From Aulostomus chinensis (taxonomy: Eukaryota > Chordata > Actinopteri > Syngnathiformes > Aulostomidae): a DNA stretch of 64,000 bases. The translations under genes and the position numbers were made by a program. The stretch covers positions 29,482,325 to 29,546,324 of the forward strand of contig JBBMOA010000011.1 of the NCBI GenBank assembly GCA_037954235.1, given 5' to 3'. Of this stretch, positions 1 through 10,570 are shown piece after piece; the stretch's first letter is position 1; each line of letters begins with the position of its first letter. The notes under the pieces are model-generated. The model made no database searches, was not told the DNA's origin, and saw only the letters and a list, made by a program, of their open reading frames with translations.

Positions 1-168
1 CTGGAGGCTTGAGACTGGGGACGGGAAACTGGAGGCTTGAGACTGGGGACGGGAGACTGGAGGCTTGAGACTGATGACGGGAGACTGGAGGCTTCAGACT
101 GATGACGGGAGACTGGCAGCTTGAGACTTGAGACGGGAGACTGGCAGCTTGAGACTGGCGACTTGAGA
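1..168. repeat. 28-bp minisatellite, six units
   Basis: Units start at 1, 29, 57, 85, 113 and 141, each beginning CTGG(A/C)(G)GCTT(G/C)AGACT. Units 5 and 6 diverge most, and the array fades into GAGACTTGAGA-type sequence up to about 210. It lies inside the LTR described for 1-475. The window start cuts the array, so the true copy number is unknown. Confidence 0.85.
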
Positions 169-475
169 TGACAACTTGAGACTGGAAACTTGAGAGTTGA
201 GACTTGAGATTGAAAACGACAGCAAATGACGATAGTGTCAGTGACAACTACAATACCTACAGACTACGACGACGACTACAATGACAATGACCCAACACGC
301 AACTGAGGAAACACAGAGGTTAAATACAAGAGGGGAAACAAGACACAGGTGGTGCAATCACCCAGGTGAGACACATGAGGTAATCACAGGAGGGAGGTCA
401 GGAAGACAGGACATGAAAATACATGTACATGTACATACAAAATAAAACAGGAAACACGAGACAGGGATCGTGACA
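1..475 (-). mobile_element. LTR of a retrotransposon, cut by the window start
   Basis: Read on the minus strand, this segment starts TGTCACGATCCC at 475 and follows the same order of sequence as the LTR at 58,348-58,878, including the CCTGTTTTATTTTGTA and TCACCTG...GATTGCACCACCTGTGTC blocks. The far end lies beyond base 1. The terminal TGTCACG matches the inverted terminus CGTGACA of the complete copy. The distal part has turned into a 28-bp minisatellite. No internal retroviral genes lie next to it, so it is probably a solo LTR. The family is not named here. Confidence 0.7.
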
Positions 476-480
476 GTTGT

Positions 481-725
481 TTCTTCTTTTTTTGCTGTTG
501 TTGTTTTTGTCCCCCCCCCCCTTGTCTTCCTTATCCTGTCCCTGTTCTCTCTCCTGTCCTCAGTCCGGTAGCTTCACCAATGAACCAACACCATTCCTAA
601 TAAAGTTAAACATAAATGGCAATAGGAGGAGTTTATCAGGTTCCTCCTCTGCAGAGTAAAACTGCTTCAGTACAACAAGGCACCAGGAACATGGATGCTG
701 CTGAACAGGACAGGGGGGAAAAACA
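481..725 (+). repeat. unnamed 240-bp poly(C) repeat, copy A
   Basis: Order: T/G-rich start, run of C at 511-521, CTTGTCTTCCTTATCCTGTCC, an AATAAA at about 600, GGAGGAGTTTATCAGG, and an end CTGAACAGGACAGG followed by A-rich DNA. The same order recurs at 46,080-46,341 (+) and 10,803-11,040 (-) with only scattered changes. A common 3' end followed by A tracts suggests retroposition. It begins immediately beside the LTR end at 475. Confidence 0.8.
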
Positions 726-840
726 GAGAGGGAGAGAGTAACAGGGAAACAGAAAGAGGGAGAGAGAGACATAGAGGGAGAGGGAGAGAGAGACATAGAG
801 GGAGACAGAGGTGGAGAGGGACAGAGAGGGAAAGCAAGAG
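717..840. repeat. purine-rich GGGAGAGAGAGACATAGAG tandem repeat
   Basis: A GA-rich stretch with at least two near-identical units of about 26 bp (around 755-805). The complementary strand is CT-rich, like the 3' UTR minisatellites of the L2 copies in this window, but I could not align it to them unit by unit. Confidence 0.6.
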
Positions 841-2215
841 CTCCATTAGTTTCAATCTAAATATACATGACGGACTCATTCTGCATTCTGGATTCACTAA
901 GAAGTATTGGAGTGAAAAACATCTTAATGGGCTGAATACTCCTATTAGTGAGTACTTGGAAGGTAAAATACACTTTGTGGGTGGATCACCTCAAGGTTTA
1001 ATCGGTAATTAGAACCAGCAGTTCAGCTCCGTTTGTGTTTGACACCTTTTATGTGAGCGACTTGTTCTACCTTGGCTTACGCATCAAAGCAGTTACAGTC
1101 AAATGTCTTGAGCTGGAGTGATTTAGCAGATGGAGTTCCTTTAGGAGCTGTTTCACACTCACCTCAACCACACACCAGGCTGGCATGCTACACCTGCAGG
1201 ACCCACACATCCCAGTGGCACCGAGGGTTCAATGCTGAGTCAGGCTGTACACTTATTCAGGCTTGTTGTTAAAGGGAGAACATGCTCTACACCACCTTCA
1301 CCTGCTCCAGATTTTAGATCTATCTGTGCTGGTTTGCTCCACCCCCATTTGAGACATGTTGGTGTTCTGGCCAAGTCGTACAGTCCAAATAAATCTATAT
1401 TTCTGCAGCTTTCCAGGTCAGTGACATCAGTGTGAACACAGCCAAAATAACAAATGTATAAATCTTCCCTACCTGTCGTCCTCCACATAAACAGGAGATT
1501 GCAGTTCCCTACCAAGGCTGCTATTAGTTACAGCGGTTTACAGCGTGATACTAACCTTCCAACAACTCTGGTGTTGGATCCTTCACTGCTCACAGGTGGT
1601 CTGCTGCTGTCTGGGCAGCTCTGCAGATTTACATGGTCTCCAGCGTCTGACTTGGCAAACTGAACGATCTGGGAGCAAACATCCTTTTCTTTCAATGTTT
1701 GTTTACAATTGAATGCTACAGGACTTGTTTAATGGCTGGTGAAGATGTGGGGCAAACTACTGCAGTAAAAATTAGAGGAGAAAGCAGGACAGAGCATTTG
1801 TCACTTCAGGAAATATCCTTCACACTAAAGAACATAAAATCAAGAACTGTTCATTAGTCATCTTTTGTGGGTTGAGTTCGTTTTTTTTTCTGTTTACCCC
1901 TTCAACTGCTGGTATGGCTGTTGCCGACAAAATTCTCACCAAAATGACAATCAGTCAAATGCCAGTTGCTTTAGCTTATTAAGTAGCAAAATCAAACTGT
2001 TGTTGTTGTGAGATGCAGCAGCCAGAGGAGCATCAGCTGACACACCTGACAGTTAAGTTCCCAGTTACACCAGTATCCTCTCACCAGGCCATTAACTGTG
2101 TCCTCTCGAATCCAAAGGTTACGTTATAGAGCTAAATGAATCACATGACTATGTGGGGTCGTACAGAACGTCAACAGCAAGCCTGATCAGTGACTCATTC
2201 CCGTAATCGATGTCA
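841..2215. other. unassigned sequence
   Basis: Unique-looking sequence without a coding motif I recognise. Open frames here are short (under 95 codons) and lack domain signatures. A 23-nt string at 948-970 recurs at 30,339-30,361 (see findings). Confidence 0.5.
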
Positions 2216-2640
2216 AGTTACAAATGTCTTGACTACTGTAACTCCCTCCTCATAGGAAAGAACATTTGTCACTCCACCACTGCAGCTGCCTAGACTGGTT
2301 ACTGGTACCATCTCACCAGTACTCCCATCCCTGCACTGGTTACCAGTCAGATACAGGATTGAGTTAAATTTCCATTGAAAGGTTTTTAAGCACTACATGG
2401 CCTGGAACTGAAACTCCTCTGCCCCCTCTCTACCACTAGATGTCTCAGGTTCTCAGACCAGCTCCTCCTGGCTGGTCCCTGGTCCAGGTTCAGGTCTAGG
2501 ATCAGGGGTTCTCTGTTCGTGCTCTCAGGTTATGGATGACTTTCCATTTGCAATCACGTGTTACCCCTCAGTTAACCCTTTGAAGGCCAAACTAAAGAGC
2601 CACCTGTTCTCTCAGGCTTCTACCATACTGATCTGGACTC
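2216..2640 (+). pseudogene. degenerate L2-like LINE 3' fragment
   Basis: The text GTCTTGACTACTGTAACTCC resembles the RT C-terminal LDYCNS segment of L2-type LINEs, and CACTGGTTACCAGTCAGATACAGG resembles the LHWLPV segment. The order is the same as in the clearer fragment at 4,910-5,560, but frameshifts and stops are dense. Homology is inferred from these motifs only. Confidence 0.45.
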
Positions 2641-2661
2641 AATAAGACATATTTTACTGAG

Positions 2662-2678
2662 CCTAACCCTAACCCTAA
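2662..2678. repeat. short interstitial telomere-like repeat
   Basis: Nearly three units of CCCTAA in a row. It is too short to prove a telomeric origin. Confidence 0.4.
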
Positions 2679-2882
2679 ATGCCGGGATACACAACAGCTG
2701 CATGCACAACCATAATGCAACACTAAAACTGCATTTGTAAACGTGAACCACAAGGTGGCAACCCAAGAGAACCACAAACACGACCACTGTTTGACTCCCT
2801 GATGCTTTTATTTAGGGATTCTATTTTAGAAATCATTTAAACTGAGATTATTAATATAATTGTCATTAAATATCTTCTCTAT

Positions 2883-3011
2883 TATCCATCCATTGTCTTC
2901 CGCTTATTGCTATTAAAGGTTGCGGGGGGGGGGGGGCTGGAGCCTATCCCAGCATCAACGGGAGAGAGGCGGGGTTCACCCTGGGCAGGTCGCCAGTCCA
3001 TCGCAGGGCCT
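2883..3011 (-). mobile_element. SINE fragment, ATGG-tail family (3' part)
   Basis: The string ATCCATCCATTGTCTTCCGCTTATT, a G run, GGAGCCTATCCCAGC, GGCGGGGTTCACCCTG and CGCCAGTCCATCGCAGGGCC is the antisense 3' half of the repeat seen complete at 15,878-16,262. The tRNA-like 5' half is missing. Confidence 0.8.
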
Positions 3012-3264
3012 TTTCTCTATCACTAATTTTCATAATAACAATTAATTGCAAGATGGTTGTTATTATTATTATGAATAATCTCATTATTAACTATGATTCA
3101 TCAAGAATTTTGTTGTGTCGAAATAAAGTACACTTTAAGGTTTAGTGTACCACGTCGACATCTCTGCTGAGAGCTCAGGTGTCATGTGATGTCACAGGAA
3201 GCAGGCAGGAGGATGGAATGATCCGGCTCTCTTCCTCTAATAACTGAATGTGTTCACAACACAG

Positions 3265-3654
3265 CTAAAGCAGGAGGTGCAAGTGTACAATTCTTTCCAG
3301 GGACACAATCTTATTCAGATATTCAAAAAAGAGATTACCAGCAAACAGCAGGTGAGCTACAGCCAGACTAGGTCCTTGAACTGGACTAATAATGGTTCCA
3401 CTGTACAGGAAAGACTTGACTATTTGATAAATGTGAGTCTGAACAACATATTTGGGGCCAGCTGAAGGATTTACATCTAATGTGATTAAAGCATCATCTA
3501 CATATATTAGTTTTAATCCAGCTTTGGTCACATTAACAACAGACAGATCCTGTTTGTACTCCAAATACACTGATGGGAGGGTGATACTGCGACTGGTACA
3601 CACAGTTCTGCTAGGCTCTTGGTTTAGAGCAATCAAAGGATTGTTTAAATACAA
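3265..3654 (-). other. unrecognised 129-codon ORF, possible exon
   Basis: I do not recognise this protein. It has balanced composition (no low complexity), unlike most open frames of this window, and includes the strings KAGLKLIYVDDALITLDVN and GPKYVVQTHIYQIVKS. On the minus strand a plausible acceptor (TTTCAG) lies near 3,706 and a GTAATC donor-like site lies within the C-terminal part. The YVDD string is not in a reverse-transcriptase context. It may be a chance ORF, a decayed mobile-element gene or a host exon. Confidence 0.2.
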
Positions 3655-4882
3655 AGACCTTCAGAAATCATTCTTTAATAATTTCCAAATGTTTAGGAGG
3701 TTCTGAAATGTTGACCTGAATTTAAATTTGCTTGTAGCTGAATGGAATGTTCCAGATTCAAAGTGAACCTTGGCACCCACGCACCACTTGTGTCCTGGTT
3801 GTGTTTGTGAAGATAAGTCCCTGTTGGCTCCAGCTCTTATTCCACTCTGATCCCAGCATTGCTCAGCTGTCCTTTGCCCACTCCACTATCTTTTGAATGT
3901 AGCGGACCAGTATAACACCTGCTGTAACTAGGCATCATACTCCATGGATATACCTGCAGTTGTGACTGGTGATGTGGGAGTGTCCGCTGACTCCTCCCTC
4001 AAGCATTCACGCCATTGTCTCCACTCAGAAGACCTTCCAGCAGACAGCAGCACGCAGCATCTTTGGCGCCAGACATTTGAAAACTGCTCATTTCCCTTCT
4101 GTGCTTCACTTCACCCAAATCACCTCCTTCTCTTCTTTCCCACTTTGAATCTGAAGGCTTCACATTTAGAGTTGCAGCAGTACACAAAATAAGCCTTCTA
4201 TGTTTAAATGTGTGCATGTTGCCTGAAGCAACCCGAACCCCAACTCACAGCAGCCCAGCAACTTCAAAGCAGGTTGATGGTTCCAGGTCCGTTCCAGTGT
4301 ATTTCCTGCTGTCCTGCGCAGGTTGTGGGTGGCAGCAGGCGTCTCCTGCCTAATTAAGTCCTAAGTGGCAGTAATGTGAAAGCCTCTGCTGAATGTGGCA
4401 TTCAAATATGACATGACAAGTTTGTCCTTTGTGCTCTGTCCCCCTCTTAGTGACACAGCTCTTGCTATGTAGCCCAGCCAGTTGTTTATGAGACGAACGT
4501 CATTTCGGAGCAGAATGTTTTATTCCTTCTTCTCAACATAGTAGTTCCTTCCAGAAAGGAAGGAACTGGAAGCAGACTTGATCTCCAGTGTCCACCCAGG
4601 ACAGATGCGCACTGTTTAACATTGTAGAAACATCTATTGCAACATTCAGGGAATATTCCACCCAACTAACCCAGTTCTGTGTACCAGTACCAATGTGGGT
4701 CTGTAACAGTTGTGGTTTATAGTTGGTCGTCTTCTGCATAACTGCAATTAGTATTTCTATTTTTGACGAACACACCTCTGGAATTATTGATCTGAGTCCA
4801 TTGTGTCTTGAAGGAAGCTAAGTGTGGGGATCCACATCAGTGTATTCTTTGCTTTTTTTGTGAAACTTTATCTTTAACTTTG

Positions 4883-4908
4883 TGACACTCCAGTTCGCTG
4901 GAGTGTCA
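4883..4908. other. perfect 11-bp hairpin with TTCG loop
   Basis: Arms TGACACTCCAG (4,883-4,893) and CTGGAGTGTCA (4,898-4,908) are exact complements around TTCG, a tetraloop that is very stable in RNA. It directly precedes the L2 fragment. Confidence 0.8.
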
Positions 4909-4909
4909 G

Positions 4910-5560
4910 AGATCTCTATTTATTACAACTAAACAAAGATAAAACTGAAGGAATCATTTTCAGTGCAAAAAAACGAACAAAATCAAGTCAGTTCTCAACT
5001 TCAATCAATCATGCTAAAAACCACAAACCAAGCCAGCAACCTTGGTGTTGTCTTCGACTCCGATCTGACTTTCAACAGTCATGTCAAGGCTGTCCTAAAA
5101 TCAGCCTACGATCACCTCAAAAATACATCAAGGATTAACTTGACTACTGCAACAGTGTTTTGACAGGTCTTCCCAAAAACTCGATCAGACACTGCAGTTG
5201 ATTCAGAACGCTGCTGCTCCAGTCCTCACTCAGACTAAAAAGATAGATCATATCACCCCGGTACTGAGATCGCTACACTGGCTTCCTGTCAGTAAAAGAA
5301 TCGATTTTAAAGTACGAATGTTAGCTTACAAAGCTCTGAATGGTCTGGGGCCCAAATATATGTTGGATATGCTCCCCCGTTACGAACCAGCAAGACCTCT
5401 CAGGTCGTCTGAACTGGGTCAGCTTTCTCTCCCCAGAGTCAGAACTGAACATGGCGAAGCAGCATTCATATCTGGAACAAGCGACCAGAGGACTGTAGAT
5501 TCGCCCCAACTCTTCACATTTTTTAATCAAGACTTTCTTGTTTACTATGGGTTTTTGGCT
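4910..5560 (+). pseudogene. L2-clade LINE ORF2, C-terminal fragment
   Basis: Translated pieces follow the end of an L2-type ORF2: NLGVVFDSDLTFNSHV at about 5,040-5,087, then QNAAAPVLTQTKKIDHITPVLRSLHWLPV at 5,200-5,290, then RIDFKVRMLAYKALNGLGPKY and RVRTEHGEAAF. These lie in two frames (4,963-5,163 and 5,198 on), and the segment around LDYCN is shortened. There is no endonuclease or catalytic palm, so this is a 5'-truncated dead copy. The open frame runs past the LINE homology, to 5,980, because of the following sequence. Confidence 0.85.
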
Positions 5561-5903
5561 GACTATTTAATGGCACGTCAGCCCTTAAATTCATGTCAAC
5601 CATCCATCATTCATGTCAACCATTGCAGGCAGCCTGGTGTGCTGCCTGCGATTGACGGGGAACGGTTGGATGAGGGGCTGGTGGTGGTTTGTTTGAGTAC
5701 AAGTGTGCAGGGGTGCTGGCTGACAAGGAACGTCTGGAAAACCTGTGTGCTGACAGAACCATTTAGTCAACGGTTAGAACTTAATGTGCAGATACTGCTG
5801 GTGATTTTTAGAGGTGAATCACGCAGTGAGAAAGTGATGCAGAATATCACTTCAATACAAATCCCACCTCAACAGGAGCCTTCTGGTTCAGGTCCCTCTA
5901 AAA

Positions 5904-6038
5904 CAGGGGTGGGCAACCCTGTGCCATGGAGGGCCGTGTGTGTGCAGGTTTTCCTTCCAACCAAACACTTTAACAGGTGATTCCACTGATTAACACACCT
6001 TCAGCCACAGAAGAGTGTTAATCAGTTGCCCACCCCTG
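5904..6038. mobile_element. 135-bp hAT-type MITE
   Basis: Terminal inverted repeats are perfect over 14 bp: CAGGGGTGGGCAAC at 5,904 and its complement ending at 6,038. Flanking 8-mers CTCTAAAA (5,896-5,903) and ATCTAAAA (6,039-6,046) agree at 7 of 8 positions, the duplication size expected of hAT transposition. The element has no coding capacity. It must have used a transposase encoded elsewhere. Confidence 0.9.
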
Positions 6039-6046
6039 ATCTAAAA

Positions 6047-6109
6047 CATGGAGAGACTTGCCAGCTGGGTTACATGTGTGGACCTCCTCTTCTAGAGGAC
6101 TGTTCATGG

Positions 6110-6152
<43 letters not shown>

Positions 6153-6895
6153 GCAGAACTTTGTGTTTGACCTTTAATCACGCTTGTGTACAATATTAAG
6201 CAGGCAGCTCTGCAAACAAGTTGGTGAGCAGCTGAAGGAGCCGCTGTTGTGACGAGCAGCTGTTACGTAACGGGGCAAAAGTCAGAGAAAACTCATGATC
6301 CAGACTAAAGAGGTTTACGTAAGCTGGGAGCAGGTGATGAGGAGGCCCAGGTTGAGCAACAAGCTAGATTCTGTTAACACTGACAGTAACAAAAGGTTAG
6401 CAGTATTTTCAGAGGTACGACAGACCTGTGATAACTGCAGTATATCAGTAACGCATATTAATATGAAAAACCTGTTTTTTTGGTATAATTGCATGTTTAA
6501 ACTTTTAAATCAACGGTTTGTGTGACAAAAGTGGATTGAATATGGCAAGGTAAGCTGAAGACCGGAGTGTTGTGGCTTTGCTGTGGTGGAGAGGCTGCAG
6601 GAGGAGAAGACTGTACAGTTCTTCTCCTCCTTCTCCACCCTCCATTCATTCATTTTTCAAATCCACACAAAAGCGTGATGTAATCTGCCAGCCAGACATG
6701 CAGTAAAAGTTATGTTCACAGAGATGATTTCTGAACAGTCTTAGATGCATCACATCAGCAACATCCTGGAACAGAAGTATGCTGTCCTCACAAAACTGTC
6801 CATTCTAATGAAATTACACAACTCCTCAAACTGAAATGTAAAACCACAGTAATCCACAAAAAATGGGCTCCAAAATGGATTAAGATTACAGATAC
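6047..6895. other. unassigned, with a (CA)n array at 6,111-6,150
   Basis: A pure CA run of about 20 units lies at 6,111-6,150. The rest has no recognised gene or repeat. The open frame at 6,295-6,525 has no known motif. Confidence 0.6.
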
Positions 6896-7120
6896 ATGGG
6901 GCGGCGTGGCTCAGAGGTTGAGTGGCTGTCCAGCAACTGGAGAGTCACTGGTTCAATTGTCACTTCCCCTTGTGACAGTGTCCAAGTGTCCTTGAGCAAG
7001 ATCCTTAGCTCCTGTTGGGCAGGTGGTTCCTTGTATGGCAGCTCAGCCATTAGTGTGAACAAGATGACACTTTGCCGCTGAGGTAGGAAGGTGTTACATG
7101 AAAATGAATCTATTTACCAT
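6896..7120 (+). mobile_element. tRNA-derived SINE
   Basis: It starts GGGGCGGCGTGGCTCAGAGG, a tRNA-like A-box region, followed by a B-box-like GGTTCAATTGTC near 6,950-6,961. GTCCTTGAGCAAGATCCTTAGC is the conserved body of this fish SINE type. The right end CATTTACCATTTAG runs directly into a L2 3' fragment. A shorter relative is at 38,115-38,240. Confidence 0.7.
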
Positions 7121-7996
7121 TTAGATGATTCTGCTGCTCTAGGCTCAGACTGCTGGGATCTCCCATGATGCACTGGGCTTCTCCCTCCTCCTCCTGTCCT
7201 CAGACGTTTTACTAACTCCTCTTCTTCTCCCCTCATCCCAGATCCTGGTGCTGCTGGAGGATGCTCCAGACCTGAAGAGGCTCCAGCTGCCACCTGTAGC
7301 TCCACCTGCTCACGTCCCTGTCTGTCCATCAGTCTCTCCTCCTTTCTCTCTCTCTTTATCTCTGTCACTCTCTTTCCTTCTGTCTCTCTGTCCTCCTCCA
7401 TTATCTGTCTTTGTCTCTGTCCATCAGTCTCTCCTCCTTTCTCTCCCTCTTTATCTCTGTCCCTCTCTCCTTCTGTCTCTCTGTCTTTCTCCATTCTCTG
7501 TCTTTGTCTCTGTCCATCAGTCTTTCCTCCTTTCTCTCTCTCTTTATCTCTGTCCCTCTCTTTCCTTCTGTCTCTCTGTCTTCCTCCATTCTCTGTCTTT
7601 GTCTCTGTCCATCAGTCTCTCCTCCTTTCTCTCCCTCTTTATCTCTGTCCCTCTCTTTCCTTCTGTCTCTCTGTCCTCCTCCATTCTCTGTCTTTGTCTC
7701 TGTCCATCAGTCTCTCCTCCTTTCTCTCTCTCTTTATCTCTGTCCCTCTCTTTCCTTCTGTCTCTCTGTCTTCCTCCATTCTCTGTCTTTGTCTCTGTCC
7801 TGCTCTCCTGCTCTCTCTCCGTCCCCACTGATCCTGGATCTGCTCCACCTTCCTGCTGGTAAAGGAAGGTTCTGGTGGCTGCTGTTGCAGGATGTGCTGC
7901 TGATGGAGAATTGTTGGATGGAGGTTCATTGAAGGAGGGAGGTGCTGGACCTGCTCTACTTGGACAGAGTCAGGACAGAACTTTGGTTGGGGTTTG
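7121..7996 (+). mobile_element. L2 family-A LINE, 3' UTR fragment
   Basis: The run from GGCTCAGACTGCTGGGATCTCC through CATGATGCACTGGGCTTCTC to ACGT(T/G)TTACTAACTCCTC matches the segment after the ORF2 stop in the copies at 31,445 and 43,318. It continues through a CT-rich minisatellite and a tail (GATCCTGGATCTGCTCCACC...GGACCTGCTCTACTTGGACAG) colinear with 31,795-31,950. It has no coding sequence. The long serine/leucine ORFs here are translations of the CT-rich array. Confidence 0.8.
7328..7803. repeat. 93-95-bp CT-rich minisatellite, five units
   Basis: Anchoring on ATCAG, units start at 7,328, 7,423, 7,516, 7,611 and 7,706 (spacing 95, 93, 95, 95). The homologous part of the L2 copy near 31,610-31,710 holds essentially one unit, so the array grew inside this LINE copy. 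Confidence 0.9.
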
Positions 7997-10262
7997 AGGC
8001 CACACTAATGAACCTGACTTGACTTGTGTACAACTGAGATTGGCAACAAAAGTCAAAACTGAGGTGGTTCATCATATAAAACCATGAAATGATTTTAAGT
8101 CAGAAGCTGAGCTGTGGTAGCTTCAGCTGGTGGGTGGGAGGACAGGCCTCTTTTTTGAGGGCAGCCGCATGTCAGACCTCCCAGGCAATCAGCAATGCAT
8201 GGGCTCATGCGCACGGCCCTGCCCCCGTCCCCCACCAGCAGTCCACTGATGACAATTGAGGATGAAGAGGATTATTGGCCATAATAAAATGTGTGACCCA
8301 AACTCATATCTTCTATTATTGTTCATCAGCACGAGTTGATGTGACTAGAATCAGCTGTGATTGCCAGTGAATGAATGGATGTCTGTATGTTCAATAGTGG
8401 GAACATGCAGCTGGTCATAGGGAGGGAGGAGAGCAATCAGCTGATGGGAATCCAGACTGGGTTTGTTCTCTTGTGTGTTCCCAACAGTTGAATGGCCCAA
8501 GATGTTTGATGCAGCTGTCATACCTCTCTGAACTTTTCATGAGATCAGATCTTATGAATCATTAATAAGAAGCTGCAATGAGGCACCTTCAGTGTGATCA
8601 CATTGATTCATTAGTTTTCTCTTCAATTAAATTTAAAGTTCAGACTAATTTGGTTTAGAAAAACAGCGTTGATAGATATGTAGTTTAAAAATAACTGAAT
8701 ACAAATAATTGTGTATTATAATCTTGATTTCAATATTAGTTAACATAATCATCATCATGTATTCTGTCAAGAATCAGCTGTGACTTGTGCGTTCTTTTCA
8801 AGGATCTGTCCTTGAAAGGATCAGTCCTATCCCTCTCCTGACCTGGGGACATTCCCTCTTCAGCTCGGATGTTCTAGGGCACTACCCCTTTTTCAGTCCA
8901 GCACAGTATAAAAGCAGCTGTTTCATGCTGCTCAGCTGCGTGACTACGAGCAGGCAGCTGAATTTGCTGGGATGACATGGAACTCCTAGTGCCGCTCCTG
9001 CTGGTTGATACAGGCCACTTCAGAGGTGAATTCTTAACCTGCTGGAGTCAGAACCACTGGGCACTTGCCTGGAAGCAGAGCCACCGTTCTTCAGGAACAA
9101 ATGTCTACAGACACCTTGTGGACAGTGGAAAAGTCTGTACTGCTTGTGATCCTTGTGATCATAACTCCTGGGCTCTCCTGGGTCATGGACCATGTCCATC
9201 CCGCAACGCAAGCTTGGTCCCTCCACCAGCCGGCTGATTTTCCAGCGTCAGTTGCAGGGGAGCATGTGGAAGGTGTGTTTTGGCACTGACCTGCTGTATG
9301 AATGCAGAGCATTGACTGAATATTATCAGGCCTGGAGGCACGACAGCAGCGTAGGTCCTCGGTGACAGGAGGGCGAGCTGCAGGGTCGGAGTCGTCTTGT
9401 TAGTGAGTTACACACAATTATTATGTTAATTGTTGGACACACAGCTCTAACAGGTCGCTGTGATTCATTTAGGTCGGACAATGTTTTCTTGACCATATTG
9501 CAAACAAAACAGTTTTATTCTAAGTGGGTAAAACTAAGTTGTATCAAATGTTTTATTCACCATCACAGATGTAGAAATTGGAATATTCTATAGCTGTTAT
9601 TTCTCTCCATTATTTTGCTTGCCTTTTATACCTGATTGATTTCAGCCTACCCAACAATACTAAATGGTGCAGCTACCGGACTCCTGAGTGTCTCCACTTC
9701 AGCCTCTGAAAAGTCGTTTTTCTCTGCCGGCTCGTGTCTCTCCATGTCGTAAAGTCTAGGGGTGCAGCTTCTTTATAGAGGCGTGATATGGTAATTAGGA
9801 TGGACTCCAGCTGAATTTATCAACAGCCACTGGGATCGGTGTGATATGCATGTTTGGTGAAGCTCATGTGAGTCCTGTTGTACTCTGATTTCTGTGCTCG
9901 TATTTGTGCAGGTTTTTGCGCTCATGCGATAAATGAGGGCCAATATCTCCTGCAGTGTGTATATTATTGGTGATATGAATACCCTCACCTGTAAAGCACT
10001 TGTACCCATACACAGCTTCATATATGTTAGTGAAGCCTGGCACTCTACATCATGGCTAGACCACTGCATAAGCACAGCTAATGGGCATGCAGCTGTAGAG
10101 CAGATGAGCCTTAGTTATGGGCGGTTATCAGTGTCTTTCATGATGACAGCAAATGTTGCACTGCTGGGAATAACTGTAAAGTCAACACTGAAAAATTGGA
10201 TTGGTCAACCCTTTCTCAAGAGGACATTTTGAAATATTACACAAATACTGATACATTTTTGT
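7997..10262. other. unassigned sequence with a TATA-like site
   Basis: About 2.3 kb with no recognised repeat or gene. TATAAAAG at 8,907-8,914 is followed 60 bp later by ATGACATGG and an ATG opening a short leucine-rich stretch (MELLVPLLLV) at 8,977. That could be a first exon, but no downstream homology or clear donor was seen. Confidence 0.4.
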
Positions 10263-10570
10263 GTAAGTCAGATTCAGATTCAGAAAACTTTATTTATCTA
10301 CATGGGGGCAATTAAAGGAGCAGAGAGTGGTACAGTTGGTTACACAACAACAACACAACAACATACATTAGGTAAGGAAGTGCAAGGAAGTCTAACCCTC
10401 CCAGGGTTAGCAGCAGTTGCCTTGTAAAGTGCATGATAGAAGTAGTAGTGCAGTCGAGGTAGTAGGGCTGAAGAAGTAATAGTGCACAATAGATAAATAG
10501 TAATATTCACATTCATTTGCCTATTGAAGCAATTTTGTGTAAAGATGCTAACTGTAAGAATGTGAACCAT
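10263..10570 (-). mobile_element. Rex1-like LINE or dependent SINE, 3' end
   Basis: TCAGATTCAGATTCAG followed by AAAACTTTATTTAT and a stretch with many GTAGTAG/AGTGCA runs resembles the 3' terminus of the antisense Rex1-like LINE that ends at 54,866 (GAATCAGAATCAGAATACTTTATTAAT). Only the 3' non-coding end is present. Family assignment rests on tail similarity. Confidence 0.45.

Larger units (their letters stand above)
3012..4909. other. unassigned sequence with one 129-codon antisense ORF and a hairpin
   Basis: No recognised repeat or gene. The minus-strand ORF at 3,265-3,654 is listed separately. A perfect 11-bp stem with a TTCG loop sits at 4,883-4,908, at the upstream edge of the L2 fragment. 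Confidence 0.4.

Noticed and set aside
2662..2678. Telomere or chromosome-fusion scar
   Set aside because: Fewer than three repeat units, compatible with chance.
7248..7932. 204- and 173-codon serine/leucine-rich ORFs and their antisense arginine/glutamate-rich partners
   Set aside because: They translate the CT-rich 95-bp minisatellite of an L2 3' UTR.
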